A DNA stretch of 64,000 bases from Gracilaria domingensis (GCA_022539475.1 VCMS01000258.1:29507-93506); one strand, 5' to 3'; positions 20,587 to 31,826 are shown, numbered from the stretch's first letter. Numbers and translations: made by a program. The notes: generated from the sequence alone by a model not told the origin.

Positions 20587-23500
20587 TATGACGAATAGCT
20601 TGAGCTGTTGACAAGCTGACGGGCATGCAGTGAGCCGATTGCTGAGGATATCTCACCAGTGGTGCCGGTGGGCTAGTAACCTTAGGGAGCTCCAAGTCTC
20701 AGCACAAATAGAAGAGTAGATGCTCCTTGTACCGTTTCGGTTAGAAGAAACCTGTAATGGTACGACATGCTTTCTCACGATGAATTCAAAGTAGGTGCTA
20801 CTTGACTTGAGAATCATCTTAGAGAAAATGACTTGGGAGTTGGGTGCACTTGTGGGGGGTCATGGGAGTGGGAGACTATCTTGTACAGTTGAGTGCGTTA
20901 AGCTGTTTGTTTTAACGCAACATACAATTCAGGTGTTTTGACTTGATGAAATGTGAAATCTGTACTCGATGCTACCCACTTGTTTGCACTCGAAGCTGCT
21001 CGAAACACGGTGGTACGCACCAGCGTGGAACGGGAAAAAGTTGTAGTTGGCTTTCCTTTGGTAACATACCAAACACACGGGTCTTGGTTGTTGACAAGGA
21101 TAGATTCGCGGTCTACCGACTACCCTGGCGATTTGAATACAACAAACTGCAGCTTGCAGGAGCCAGCAGTGGCAGTGCAGGAGGTCAAGGACGGAAGGCA
21201 ACACCGTGGAGGATTGCGAAAAGACCAGCATCGAAATACTCGAGAGCAGGCAACGTAAGCAAGACTCGATAGAAGTCCTTGCCATTTCAACGAGCTTTTA
21301 TCTGTTGCCCCAAGTATAGCCTAGCTGCTCAAACACCGACAGTGAATCGATCGCCCTCGACTGGGAGACGCCCTCCTGTAAGGTTTGTACTGGCGGGGTT
21401 AGCTTTCGACTCGTTGGAAGACGAACGGTACGAAGTGTCGGTATCCCGAGAAGCAACCGCGTTGGTATCAAGTGATGCCGTAACCTGTGTGAGTCATAAA
21501 CGCAACGAACAATGATGATTGATGCAGGACGCCTATGCTGCCTGGTAGCATACCCTGCGGTGGTAGGGCGAAGGTATGCGTACGTGAAGGAACCGTGAGG
21601 CCCACGGATCAAGTGTTCAACTGGCGAAGCGCGGACGATAGACATCGTAATGTAGAGTTAGATAGCTAACGCCCTGCCAGAGGCCGAGATGTAAGACTTG
21701 AGCAGAGGCCCTACGTTGTCTGTCAGCATTTCTCGGGATCATTTCTTCTGCGTCTACTCGTTTCCATATATAGCCAACCAACAATTGTCGTGGAAAGATA
21801 TCCATATCTAGTACAGTTAGCTCCTCAGTTCGAAACCTTCAGCCAACTCGTCGCGGATCATCTAAGAAAAGCTCGCAATTCCTTTTCGCGGCGAAATGTT
21901 CTCCCCCACTCCGGAACGGGTGCAAAGAACCAGCGCCAAAGCATTCCGTACATCCGCTTTGGGATCCATGCCGACGTCATCCTGTTCAGGGCGGAGGAGG
22001 TTTATCGCGATCGGAACGGACGTGTTCTTACCTGACCGCAACAGTCGTTCAATCATAACAAATTCGTGTGACGCGGTGAACTGGTCCCGTCTACCGCTGA
22101 GAAAATGTGAGGAGCTAACTTGATGAGTTGAACTCAGCGTGCATGAAATGAATGCTCGCGTTTCGCGCATGCACCGAAGGTACAACAGGCGGCGTTCCAG
22201 CCACGTCGGATGCCATTCTCTTTTCTGAGTTCATCTTTCAAATCTTGTTGGACAGCTTGCAACTCAAGCCGATACGAAGAAGAGATGTCGACGTCCTTGT
22301 GACAAAGATAGCCGTCCCATCTGGATAAGAGATCAAGGCTGCTTCTCGGACTCCCGAGATTTGAGTCTCACCAGCATGATGCTGTCGATGAGAAGCATCG
22401 CGGTGCTCAATGAGCACTGCTCATACACTTTATCGAGACTTGGAAAGTGGGGCCTTCTCCCCGAGCGCCATGCCTGCAATGCACGCACGCCGTCGCGGAT
22501 TGGCAGTCATGACTCATGAGGATGCCCGACAAGTTGTCATGCCACGTGTGCCAGAGGGCGAGCCAATCTTTGACGACAACCAACAAACCGCATGGTTCCC
22601 CCTGTCCAAAGCTGGGCCTGTGCCGTCAAGAGTCATGGATGACGTCTGACAATCTCGAAGGCTTTGATGCTATCTGCCCATGATGCAGAAGAAGACGGCT
22701 CACCCCTGGCAAGAGAAAACAATTTCTCAAAGGAAGTACCGTACTTGGGGCTCACTGCGCGTTTGCCGCTGAAAGGTTTGCTGACCAGGATCTGGGATCT
22801 GGGATCTGGGATACCAACCCAGAGGGTCCCAGCATTTTTCTTATTTTCTTACGCCTACCCGGTGGGGTAGGACCAGTGCAAGTGAAGCCGAAAAACTGCG
22901 TTTGTTTTTGTTGCCTTCAGTACACATGCAGCGGAACGAACTGGTTTCTTTGATGTCCTTGAGATTGTCAAGAGCTTCAAACGCTGCGTTTATGTGAAGC
23001 CTAGAGATGTGATTCAAAAACAGTTGTAAGCGATAAAGGGCTAAAAACGGCTTCCACGTCGCGATTTCCGCGCGAAGAATTGTCTTCGGGATACTTGCTG
23101 CTCATTGTTGACCGTGGCTTCCAAGTCATTCTGGCATTAGAATCACTTCCATGTGACGTCACAATGTTATCCTTATCCTACGTCGGAAGAAAAGTAGTAA
23201 GCTATGACCCCTCTCACGCGTCAATTCCTATATTTGCATTGAAGTACGTACTTCTTCGCGTAAACCTTCACATACGTACCTGTTTATGAAAGTTTCGAAA
23301 TGAAGAGTTCATCTTTCGCCTCGTTTCGAGGGTTTTGCAAGCATCGGTTACACAGCATTGCTAACCGCCATTGATGTGCTGGTCGATACAAGCCTACCAG
23401 CGTCCATATCGTAGTGAAAGTTGGCATTCGATGCCTGCCAGGAATATCGATTATGGGGAGAAGAGTTGAACCTGATGAGAGAGCTGCTTCCAGAACCATT

Positions 23501-23736
23501 CATATTGTACACAAGATCCGCAAGCACACCAATTACAGGTTTCCCGGAACCTCAGTGCACCTCATGCCATTGTTGAATTGGGAATGCTTCTTCACAACAA
23601 CCTTACTCCCTTCATGTTCTCATATTTTCAAACCAGATTTGAAAGTATGGATGCAACAGTTGGACTCGCATGCTTGGTCCTTGTCCAGCATGTCAATCTT
23701 CTTTCTTACCCCCTTTCAGCTTCTGAAATTGTTCTA
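20587..23736. other. 3.1-kb intergenic region with decayed coding fragments
   Basis: Many short ORFs on both strands, none with a recognised domain or convincing start. On the minus strand around 22,200-22,360 a coiled-coil-like fragment (YRLELQAVQQDLKDELRKEN) reads open and may be a remnant of a larger gene or retroelement. A GGATCTG hexamer-type repeat occurs at about 22,786-22,811. Confidence 0.5.
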
Positions 23737-23742
23737 TAAGAG
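23737..23742 (+). promoter_or_regulatory. TATA box of family A gene 1
   Basis: TATAAG, 118 bases before ATG 23860, matching the spacing seen for the other intact secreted-protein genes. Confidence 0.6.
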
Positions 23743-23859
23743 ACAAGAGTGCGAAGCATTTATGACTGCTCGACGTACATCGTTACTCGATCCCCAGAAC
23801 TCTTGACATCACACAGACGCCTACCTTTCCGTGCTAATCCGCTAACATACTCGCAAATC

Positions 23860-24492
23860 ATGGAGCTACTATGGATCGTTGTCGCGGCTATCTTCTTCAA
23901 TCAGCTTTCCTCAGTCCATTCTATGCCATTCAATCGAAATGCTGTCTCTGTTCTTGAGCCGTCCCCTATCCCACTATCGGAAGAGCCGTTGTCAACCAAT
24001 CTTCCACTCTTGCCAACGACTGAACCTCCTTTCTCGGAGGACCCGACCGTTCAGTCAGTCCCAGACTACATCATACTGACGTGCATTAGAGGATCATGCT
24101 TCACAGATCGTGGCCTCCGCGTTTCTTGCTCAAGAGCACTCCATGAAATCGCCCCGACACAGAACGATGCAGTTTTGCTTATCGCCGAACTAAACAAGGA
24201 AACTAATCATCACAAGATCACGTACAGAACACATGTTTCAGCCTTAGCTGTCGATTCGGGACTTGTTTCTGCTATTGATTGGTTGCAAACTGAAAATGAT
24301 GCGGAACCGACGGCTTGCTCTCACGTTCGTATCCATGGTTCTAATCTTGGTTTTGACAGGCAAGTTTTGACCGCACTCGCTGGGACTCCGTTTGGCACTT
24401 GCTGTACCGCATGCCCCTTTGCGATGGATTCTGAACCTTCCACCTTTCCTCCATCTCTGTCTTGCTGTACAGCATGTTCCCTTCTCGATTAG
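23860..24492 (+). CDS. Secreted cysteine-rich protein A1
   Basis: 210 residues. ATG 23860 was chosen over the upstream in-frame extension because a classic signal peptide starts there (MELLWIVVAAIFFNQLSSVHS) and a TATA box lies 118 bases upstream. A Pro/Ser-rich pro-like region (22-66) is followed by a core: PDYIILTC with Cys75, Cys80 and Cys90 (C-x4-C-x9-C), a hydrophobic strand AVLLIAE, a conserved Trp (AIDW), one Cys, and two CC-x-x-C motifs near the C-terminus (Cys181-185 and 202-206). First of five tandem paralogues. Presumably extracellular or cell-wall-associated and disulfide-bonded; function unknown. Confidence 0.85.
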   Translation: MELLWIVVAAIFFNQLSSVHSMPFNRNAVSVLEPSPIPLSEEPLSTNLPLLPTTEPPFSEDPTVQSVPDYIILTCIRGSCFTDRGLRVSCSRALHEIAPTQNDAVLLIAELNKETNHHKITYRTHVSALAVDSGLVSAIDWLQTENDAEPTACSHVRIHGSNLGFDRQVLTALAGTPFGTCCTACPFAMDSEPSTFPPSLSCCTACSLLD

Positions 24493-25033
24493 ATGGCATG
24501 ACTGAGATGTTCGGTTGGCCACAACATGATTCTCCCACAGTTGTAGGAATGCGTCCGCCGCCGATCATCTTGGATTTGCGTGACTGAGCCTGTGAGACAT
24601 AGCCTATGACTCCGGAAGTCGTCGACTGCAGCGGAACTCTTGTGCTTCAGCGCGTTGAAGATGCGCACCTATAAACCCGCATGAGCTAACTTGCGTCTCG
24701 AGAGTCTAAAGAAACAGGAGTATGCGGTACGCGAAGCGTCCTTTGAAACTTGAGCAAATGTGTAAATGTAACTCGTTCACATCTACCTATACCATCCGCT
24801 GCGTGGTGCTGGATATACCAGTACCTAAAAGACAAACAAGCGAGGCCATTTGGCGAGTGGCGACAAACGAAAAACGAACTGACGGAAGCACGCATATCTT
24901 TGAGCAAACATGCGCGGTACTCATGACTCTTGTGCTGTCAAAGGGCAGCAGTGACCTTCTCAATTCATTTGTATCGTTATCGGTCTTGGTTAGCGCTCAC
25001 TTGTACTGACGAGGCACCTTTCCCAACCATGAA
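24493..25033. other. Spacer between A1 and A2
   Basis: No gene seen. A TATAAA-like box is present near 24,671 with no good ORF behind it, possibly a relic promoter. ATG AAG followed by a signal-like start at 25029 leads straight into a long hairpin (25034-25118). Confidence 0.45.
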
Positions 25034-25118
25034 GTTCAGTTTGCCTCCTCTTTCTGTGTCATATAATATGCCAGTCCAGGCATATGATATGACACAGAAA
25101 GAGGAGGCAAACTGGAAC
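25034..25118. repeat. Long hairpin, ~39-bp arms, 6-base loop
   Basis: Arms 25034-25072 and 25079-25118 pair almost perfectly (one mismatch, one bulge), with the loop AGTCCA. The left arm follows an ATG AAG resembling the start of family A genes. An RNA from here would form a pre-miRNA-sized fold-back; alternatively it is a small inverted duplication. Confidence 0.85.
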
Positions 25119-25491
25119 CCCAACGACCGTTGTCAATAACGCGAGTGTAATCCGCTTTGAAGCGCAAGTTGTTGTGGAGCACTCAAGGATATGTCCCTGG
25201 CACTTCATCTTGACATGGCATTGGAACGTTTCAAAGGCCTATGTCTCTGCAAACGAATGACTGATGACAGTTAACGCCCGAGAAGTCCTGATTCCGATGT
25301 CTTTGCACGTTCGACCCTCGAGAGACAGCAAGCGCGGTTCTCCTATACCCCTGCGTTTCCTTTATCACCAGGTTCGAGTAGGTGTTCATGTGCGTATGCA
25401 CAAATTCCAGTCCGCCGCATTGCGCCTTCGTGTGAAAAATAATCTTCATGCATCATCATGAAGTGATCAGTGACGTTCTTCTATAAATGTA

Positions 25492-25498
25492 GTAAGGG
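25492..25498 (+). promoter_or_regulatory. TATA box of family A gene 2
   Basis: TATAAAT, 112 bases before ATG 25610; a pyrimidine-rich leader (CTTTCTTTCTCTC) follows. Confidence 0.65.
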
Positions 25499-25609
25499 CA
25501 CGAGAGTCGCAAAGAAGGCTTTCTTTCTCTCGCGCAACCTATTTTTCTTCTTCCCCATCGCATCCTATCAAACACATTCCCCCTCTTTGCTCTCTTCCTT
25601 CAAAGTACC

Positions 25610-26209
25610 ATGAAGCTGCTTTGGCTCGCGCTTCTAACTCTATTCTTATTTCGACTTCCTGGCGTTCATTCTGCTTTATCCACCTCTCAGGATTCCGTTT
25701 CCGTTCCTATTCTGAAAAATGACCGACATCGAGAAGGCCACGTACTAGTCACCGCTTCAAGATTCTTCAGAAACCTGCCAAACAATGCCTTTGGTCGCCG
25801 GCAAAACACCGTGCAAAGCCCGGATTACACGATTATAACATGTGGTGGAAGCAAGTGCATTGCAGATGATGGAACTCGTGTGGATTGCACAACTGCGCAG
25901 CATACTGTCGCTTCTTCCCCCGGAACGGCTCTTTTGCTTGTCGCTGAAAACCGAACAACCACTGACTTTGAGGTCATGTATAGAGCCCAAGTTCCGCTCG
26001 CATCCGTAGAATCGAGATTTGTCACGTCTATTCCATGGACTTCGGCCTGGGAAGACCCGATCCCAACTTATTGTACTACTGCAATGCAAAGGAACCGACT
26101 TAAGGTTGGAAATCCGTTCGGTGCTTGTTGCCGCCCGTGTGGGCTTCGTAGGTGGCGAACTTATCCTCCTTCCTTTTCCTGTTGTCGCCCTTGTGCTAGG
26201 GGTTCTTAG
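25610..26209 (+). CDS. Secreted cysteine-rich protein A2
   Basis: 199 residues with a strong signal peptide (MKLLWLALLTLFLFRLPGVHS). The core begins PDYTIITC; Cys78, Cys83 and Cys93 keep the C-x4-C-x9-C spacing. It is followed by ALLLVAE, SIPW, a single Cys, then FGACCRPC and SCCRPC near the C-terminus. The ten core and C-terminal cysteines line up with A1, A3, A4 and A5. Intact ORF with TATA box and clean leader: probably a functional member. Function unknown. Confidence 0.87.
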   Translation: MKLLWLALLTLFLFRLPGVHSALSTSQDSVSVPILKNDRHREGHVLVTASRFFRNLPNNAFGRRQNTVQSPDYTIITCGGSKCIADDGTRVDCTTAQHTVASSPGTALLLVAENRTTTDFEVMYRAQVPLASVESRFVTSIPWTSAWEDPIPTYCTTAMQRNRLKVGNPFGACCRPCGLRRWRTYPPSFSCCRPCARGS

Positions 26210-27118
26210 GTGCTTCACCAATGATGCTCGACATTTAGCGCTTCCCCCAACACTCGTGGGAATGCTTTGATCGTTTTTTCCCTTTGCTAGATATATGAAC
26301 GCAATCGATAAAACAGACAGCAAGTGCTAACTTCGTAATAGGTCTAATGCTTTTGGTTCGAAAGCAGTCATGCGAAGCCCTACAAACAGAGAAAGTGACC
26401 AAGATCTTGCATCTGGTTCTCAACTTACGTTTCGAGCATTCTTCGCAACGACATGGCGTCAAAGTCGGGGTGCCGCATCTGTCCCAGATAACAGTCCTGT
26501 TCCATCGCCGCAAGTGTATGAAACATCACAACGATCTCCTTCCAGGAAGCTGAGTGCCCTTGAACGTGTATCTGCGTAAGTTGTCAACATATCATCAGCG
26601 CACATAACGTTGGATGACGTAATGAGAAATGGAAGTTTCGTTGCGGTAGGCAAAACTGTGTGTGCCAGCTGAGGAAGAAGGGGGGCAGGGGCTTCACGTC
26701 CTTCAACACCTGTGACACTCATATCTGTGTTGTATGTAAAGATCTGTATGGATTCATAGGATTCTTTGCTTCATTGGCATTGACGTTCTCAAACTCAGTT
26801 TGCCCCCTCCATGGTGAGTCATCTCTCAGAAGCATGAACGGCAGCGAAGGGATGTAGCCAAGGAGCGTTTGCCACGGGCGCGTAATGCGTTGTATACCAA
26901 CGCCAGCGTGAAGTTGGCAGTTGGGCACTGAGACTATGTCATTGATCTATTACACCAATGCCGCATGGAACGTGTTTGCAAGTCACGAATAATGGATGAC
27001 GGTTAGAAGCTTGGCAGTTTGACAGGTTCCTTTCAACCGCCGATCCCCTCTGGACTCGTGAAGGTCAAGCGAGCTGTTCCCATACTTACGTCCAAGGTTC
27101 TGCGCACTCCGGCACGGC
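26210..27118. other. Spacer between A2 and A3
   Basis: About 0.9 kb without a supported gene. Short ORFs on both strands overlap one another and lack signals or similarity to other genes here. Confidence 0.5.
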
Positions 27119-27126
27119 TATATATA
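27119..27126 (+). promoter_or_regulatory. Possible TATA box of family A gene 3
   Basis: TATATATA 203 bases before ATG 27329, farther than in the intact genes. Confidence 0.35.
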
Positions 27127-27328
27127 CACGCGCGTGTAAAATCCTGTTGGGCTAGCATGCTTCTCCATCTGGAAAACTCTCCATATACCAAGATTTCACC
27201 AGCACAGTCCTTCACGACTGGGTAATTGAGGCGTAGCAGACACTGTCAACTTCCATGCAACGCCTCGGTCTCGTTCTATTGCACACTTCCCGATATTCTT
27301 CAAATCTAATCCATCCACTGATCTCAAC

Positions 27329-27912
27329 ATGAAGCTTTGGTTCGTGTTCTTGACGTTCCTTCTATCACAGCCTTTTGCAGTTCATTCCGTTCCATCATCC
27401 CTTCGCAGTCGCATTTCTAACTCGGCGCCAACAGCTGTCCAGATATCAGAAGAACTGGTAGACGCCCGAATACTGACTCGTTTACTCCAACCCTCTACAA
27501 CCCGGCAATCCCGGAATACAGGATTGTCACATGTTCGCGTTTCAGGTGTAGAGCAGACAATGGAACGGACCTGCGCTGCCCTACAGCAAAACAGGCTTTG
27601 CCCAATCTTGCAGGCACCACTAAGTTATTCATAGCCGAAGAAGACGGAAATAGCAATGTACTTCGAGCTACATACGGCGCGCTGGTGCAGGACGAAGCGG
27701 TGCATATGAGTTTTGTTGCATCTATTCCATGGATACCCATCGGCAACTCGTCAGTGCCAGATTTCTGTGTAAGAGAGATGCCGTTGCCTCGACTAGCGGG
27801 CATTCTCTACGTTGGAATACCATTCCGGACCTGTTGTCGCGCGTGTCCGTTTGCTAGGATGCTGACGGCGCTAGTTTACCCGCCATATTTTTCGTGTTGT
27901 GACGCATGTTAA
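27329..27912 (+). pseudogene. Secreted cysteine-rich protein A3, frame-shifted
   Basis: The signal peptide (MKLWFVFLTFLLSQPFAVHS) and pro-like region are in one frame (27329 to ~27500); the core (EYRIVTC... with C-x4-C-x9-C), the FIAEE strand, SIPW, FRTCCRAC and SCCDAC are in another, ending at 27912. The shift falls between ~27,470 and 27,510, just before the core. A single indel or an unrecognised intron would explain it; no convincing GT-AG intron restored the frame. The rest of the family pattern is intact, so the lesion is recent or an assembly error. Confidence 0.75.
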
Positions 27913-28285
27913 CACAGTTCATCAAGAACGTGCTCGACCAGGAGCGTCGATAAGTGAGCGGGGTCAACAGTAGCCAAACGATCACATCGAAGATTACGTA
28001 CGCTGCTTCTTTCAGCACGGAACCACACTTGTGAAGTCATATACCTTCATGAACGAAGAACAAGGTACTTTCTCTCCCCGCGTCGGCATACGAGCTTTGT
28101 CGATGGCTGGCGAAGCCTTCACAAGCAACAAGCGGCAACTGCCACGACGCCACTGATGTTCGGTCTGCTTGGCAGAGTCGCCGGTGCATCTTGAATTGGT
28201 CCACTTGGGTCTTGGTGCAGGGAGAAGAATTATCGACGGTGCGCTTGTAGGTGAACGCCGAAATAAAAAGAGGAACGCTGCTTCG
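27913..28285. other. Spacer between A3 and tRNA-Val
   Basis: No gene seen. Confidence 0.5.
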
Positions 28286-28359
28286 TACTCTCGCCGAGGT
28301 TCGAACTCGGGACCTCTAGCATGTGAGGCTAGCGCTCTAACCAGCTGAGCTACGAAAGC
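28286..28359 (-). tRNA. tRNA-Val (anticodon CAC)
   Basis: 74-nt cloverleaf on the minus strand. The acceptor GCTTTCG pairs with CGAGAGT (two G-U pairs). TA-GCTC D arm with AGCTGGTTA loop. Anticodon stem CTAGC/GCTAG with loop CTCACAT, giving anticodon CAC (Val, codon GTG). T arm CCGAG-TTCGAAC-CTCGG. Discriminator A; CCA not encoded, as in eukaryotes. No intron. Its 3' end matches the primer-binding site of the retrotransposon at 8668. Confidence 0.95.
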
Positions 28360-29218
28360 CTTACAGTGACGATCGCCACTTGGATTTGATCTCAATTTAT
28401 TCCTGTGATCCAGTGTCAGCTGTGCAAGCTGTAATCTTCTCTCTTTTCGCTCACGATTACGTTATCCTGTTCTGATGAACTTCGTGAGAGTTTCGACATG
28501 TTTGTCTACGAGCAAAGACTGAAGAACATCTCGCATACATCAGGCTCGCATACATCAGGCAGAGCCGCACAACTAGGCCATCTAGCTAGAGAGGCTGACT
28601 CCGGCTGTCCAGTGGGGAATAAAGCGTTAACTCTGAATTATTATACAATTAGTTAACCTTAGTGGAGAAACCCGGACAACGATGCATTCTGCTCATAGTA
28701 TGAGCCTCATGCCCCTCCCGAGTCAGAAGTCCTGACACGTATCCGGTTGATCCTGTCCTCTTCACGCAACAAATCACCGATGGAGCCTCTTCTCTGTCCT
28801 GCAGGAGAAGTGGCTCACACACCGTGACCTCCCTTTGATTTGTAGCCCGGTATGATACAGTCTCCTCAACAAAGTCAAGGGATAACAATCACAGCAGTGC
28901 TCTGCAACACCTGCAAAGCGTTGACATACGCCCTTAATGACTAACTTTACCTTTTACCAAAGCGCACTTTTAGTTAGCGTGATTCCTCGTGAAGACATGT
29001 TGTGCCCAACAACCACGTAGGCTCCGGTCGTGGAGCAAGTGAAGTCCTTTCTAATCAACAAGTCACAGTCTGTACCACAAGCGACAAACGTTCCCATGTC
29101 CACGCTATAGTTTTGCCTCTCTGCGGCCAAGTGCGATCCCCGCAACCGGAGCTTTTGGTACAGCATTTTGGTCGCAGCCACAAGGAAAGTCCCCTAAGCT
29201 TCTCTTCCTACGACCTTA
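28360..29218. other. Spacer between tRNA-Val and A4
   Basis: No gene seen. A 14-base direct repeat (CGCATACATCAGGC) occurs twice near 28,533-28,562. No canonical TATA box at the expected distance from A4. Confidence 0.45.
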
Positions 29219-29803
29219 ATGAGATCAACGTTGCTCTTGTTTCTCGTCATAATTTCTATTAGTCTTTCGTGGGGAAGCGCTCTTTCACCTCAACCTTCTG
29301 CAACAAAATGGCGAGGCTTCTTGGATTTCTTAGTCTCATTTTTCAGTCCCGGTAAGCTCCGTGGAAGCGTTGCGACGGGAGCGCAAGTCATCACTGCTCC
29401 ATCCAGAGCGCCAGCGACGCCTGAACCAGCTTCTGAAGAAAGTATGAATAGCATTATCTACATCACGTGCGATCGGACACAATGCATATCAGAGAATGCG
29501 CTGATTTACATGTGCACTATCGAGTTGCCAAAGAAAGATGGCGCTCTCATTCTGCTCTATGGCAAAGAGGGCAAAACACGTATTCATATGACGTACATGG
29601 CGTTCGTACAGAAATCGTTCAAGGGAGCAGGAACGCTGTCCCACATTGCGTGGAAGTCAACTCTATCTTCTCGGGAACAGATTTCGTGTGCAAGAGATAG
29701 AAAGAAGTTTGGAAACCCTTTCGGCACATGTTGCAGACCTTGCTCCGTTCAAAGAAGAACACCTTCCACTTACTCGTGTTGTGGAACGTGTCGACGCTAC
29801 TGA
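29219..29803 (+). CDS. Secreted cysteine-rich protein A4
   Basis: 194 residues, ATG 29219. Signal peptide MRSTLLLFLVIISISLSWGSA, Ala/Pro-rich pro region, core IIYITC with Cys84, Cys89 and Cys99 (C-x4-C-x9-C; Ala replaces the usual Gly in the x9 loop), strand ALILLYG, HIAW, one Cys, then FGTCCRPC and SCCGTC followed by a basic RRY end. It is the most diverged intact member in the middle of the protein, but every cysteine of the family is kept. Extracellular; function unknown. Confidence 0.85.
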   Translation: MRSTLLLFLVIISISLSWGSALSPQPSATKWRGFLDFLVSFFSPGKLRGSVATGAQVITAPSRAPATPEPASEESMNSIIYITCDRTQCISENALIYMCTIELPKKDGALILLYGKEGKTRIHMTYMAFVQKSFKGAGTLSHIAWKSTLSSREQISCARDRKKFGNPFGTCCRPCSVQRRTPSTYSCCGTCRRY

Positions 29804-30999
29804 ATACTCGAAAGACGCTCGAGAAGGAGTTTGACCTTGCTTGTAAGGCTCGCATAAAGGGCTGTGGTCTCAATGGCAGCCAATGATCTGATCATCACGT
29901 TCGCTTTCGGCATTGCACCAATTGTTTATCCTTCGCCCATCTTTAAAAACGTCGGGCTACTACCTCAATGTGCAGTTGTAGTTAATTGTTTAAAACGGAA
30001 AGTCGAGGTTTAAAGAATTAATCCATTTTGACCGAGTGAACATCGTTACCGACAACATCGAAAATGTCTGATGAATGATTAAGTGGATGAGAACGCGAGC
30101 GTTTGCCTAATTTCAAGTATTAACGTTATGGGCAACGATTCTCTGTCATGAAGTTCTTCGGAAAGTGTTCAGAAGTAACTATCATACTACAGAGTTTAAA
30201 AGGCGGACTTTGTTGCTGTCGTCCCGTGGGTGTTTTGCCACATGACTATCTAAATTGTAGACTAAACTGACCTAGATCAAGCAGACTTCATTGATAAAAC
30301 TTTAGCTCTCAGAAAACAGAAGAATGGTTCACCGCAGTTCGATGCTGAACCAATTGTGGCAAAGCGTCAAGGTTCTGAAACCTTAATGATCCAAGAGCAT
30401 GATGCCCTGGAATGATAAAACCCTGTCGTTCAGAACAGGTTTAGCACGACGGTAATGTGCTCCGAAGGAGCATATTCGCATTAATCTAAAGAGACAACTT
30501 CTCGATTCTTCGTGAAAATTAGGTCGCACTCATTTCCTGGTCTTAACCGTCTTGGTTGCAGCCAGGTGCGTACTCAAGTTTCTGCAGAAAAAGATTTTTA
30601 ACAGTTCTGTTATGTAGAAGTCTGTTCTCTGTCGAGGGTTTCCCTTGTAAGGATTGAAGGTGAAAATCCTATTCAAAAAGAAGAAAGAATGAGATAGCAA
30701 ATTGTGCCAGTTCTTGGTGCGTTCGATTCAAAGGCTCCTCCTTGCCATAGAGACCCTCACACCATGTCCCGGATTATCCGGACAATATCAGGTTCTTAAA
30801 CAAGCGAAAGATGTTGTACTGTATGATTAGAACGCGGCGGATCCCGTTTCTGCCTTTTGGTTTATCTCGCAGTAAACCCCTAGTTGCGGAATAGGGAACT
30901 AAAAGGAGAAGTACTGTATGATAGGCCCCTGTCTAGCTCGGCAGCAAGCCATGGTATGGTTGTGAAGTTCGACCACATTTCCAGTTCGCCGTAGTTCAG
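29804..30999. other. Spacer between A4 and A5
   Basis: About 1.2 kb, AT-rich, no gene seen. Confidence 0.55.
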
Positions 31000-31006
31000 T
31001 ATAAAT
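31000..31006 (+). promoter_or_regulatory. Possible TATA box of family A gene 5
   Basis: TATAAAT, 196 bases before ATG 31202; same long distance as for frame-shifted A3. Confidence 0.4.
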
Positions 31007-31201
31007 TTCGCTCCTTCGCTTCTTAAAATGGTTAGCCTGATTCAGCTCAGCTGGTTGGTTCCACCTCGTTAGTCCGACAATATTTAACCGCTTCACAGAC
31101 TCTAGGAAGTCGTCTTCTCTTCTTCCCGCTCCTCATTTCACAGATAGTCTTCAATACCCAAATATTTGACACTGGATACCGCTCGTTGCCGAATCAGAAT
31201 C

Positions 31202-31826
31202 ATGTTTATATTTGCCGTGTTTACTTTCTGGACTCTTCATCTTTCCAAATGTGATGTTAACGCTACCCCAATCCCACTCAGGCAGCTCGCTATTTTTGAC
31301 CCAAATTCCGCCTTTGGTCCAGCCTTCCTTTTCACCAGTGTCTCCTCTACCTTACCCGTTTAACGTTGTTGATTTCGGTCGGCCGTTTAGTGTAGATGAC
31401 ACTGATAACTTTGTTCAAGACGAGGAAGATGCCACAGAAGACCAAGGAATCATCATATCTTGCGATGACATGGCTTGTCTTTCCGGCAATGGCGATAAAT
31501 ACTTATGCAACAACAGACCATCTTCGAGCTCGGACCGTTCCGGAGAACTTCTTTTGCTGTACGCTGACGATAAAACCAAAAACCCTCTGATTATCGAATC
31601 CACGGCATTTATTCCTGAACCTAAAGACGGAGATGAAGTTGAAGTCGATTGGAAACCAACTGGGGCACTAATACCTGCAGCCCAAGTCACTTGCCGATTG
31701 GATCCTCCTCCCAAAAATGACAACAGACCTGTTGGCCGCAGCATCGGAACTTGTTGTCGTGCTTGTTCCTTTCCACGAAGGGGAACCAGTCTTTCGTGCT
31801 GTAGCGCGTGCTCTTATATACCTTAA
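31202..31826 (+). pseudogene. Secreted cysteine-rich protein A5, frame-shifted
   Basis: ATG 31202 opens a hydrophobic signal-like segment (MFIFAVFTFWTLHLSKC) that reads to a stop near 31362. The core continues in a different frame to 31826: GIIISC with C-x4-C-x9-C, ELLLLYAD, EVDW, a Cys, IGTCCRAC and SCCSAC. The shift lies between ~31,300 and 31,365, again just before the core. The core frame has no secretion signal of its own. Either a one-base lesion or an unrecognised intron. Confidence 0.72.
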
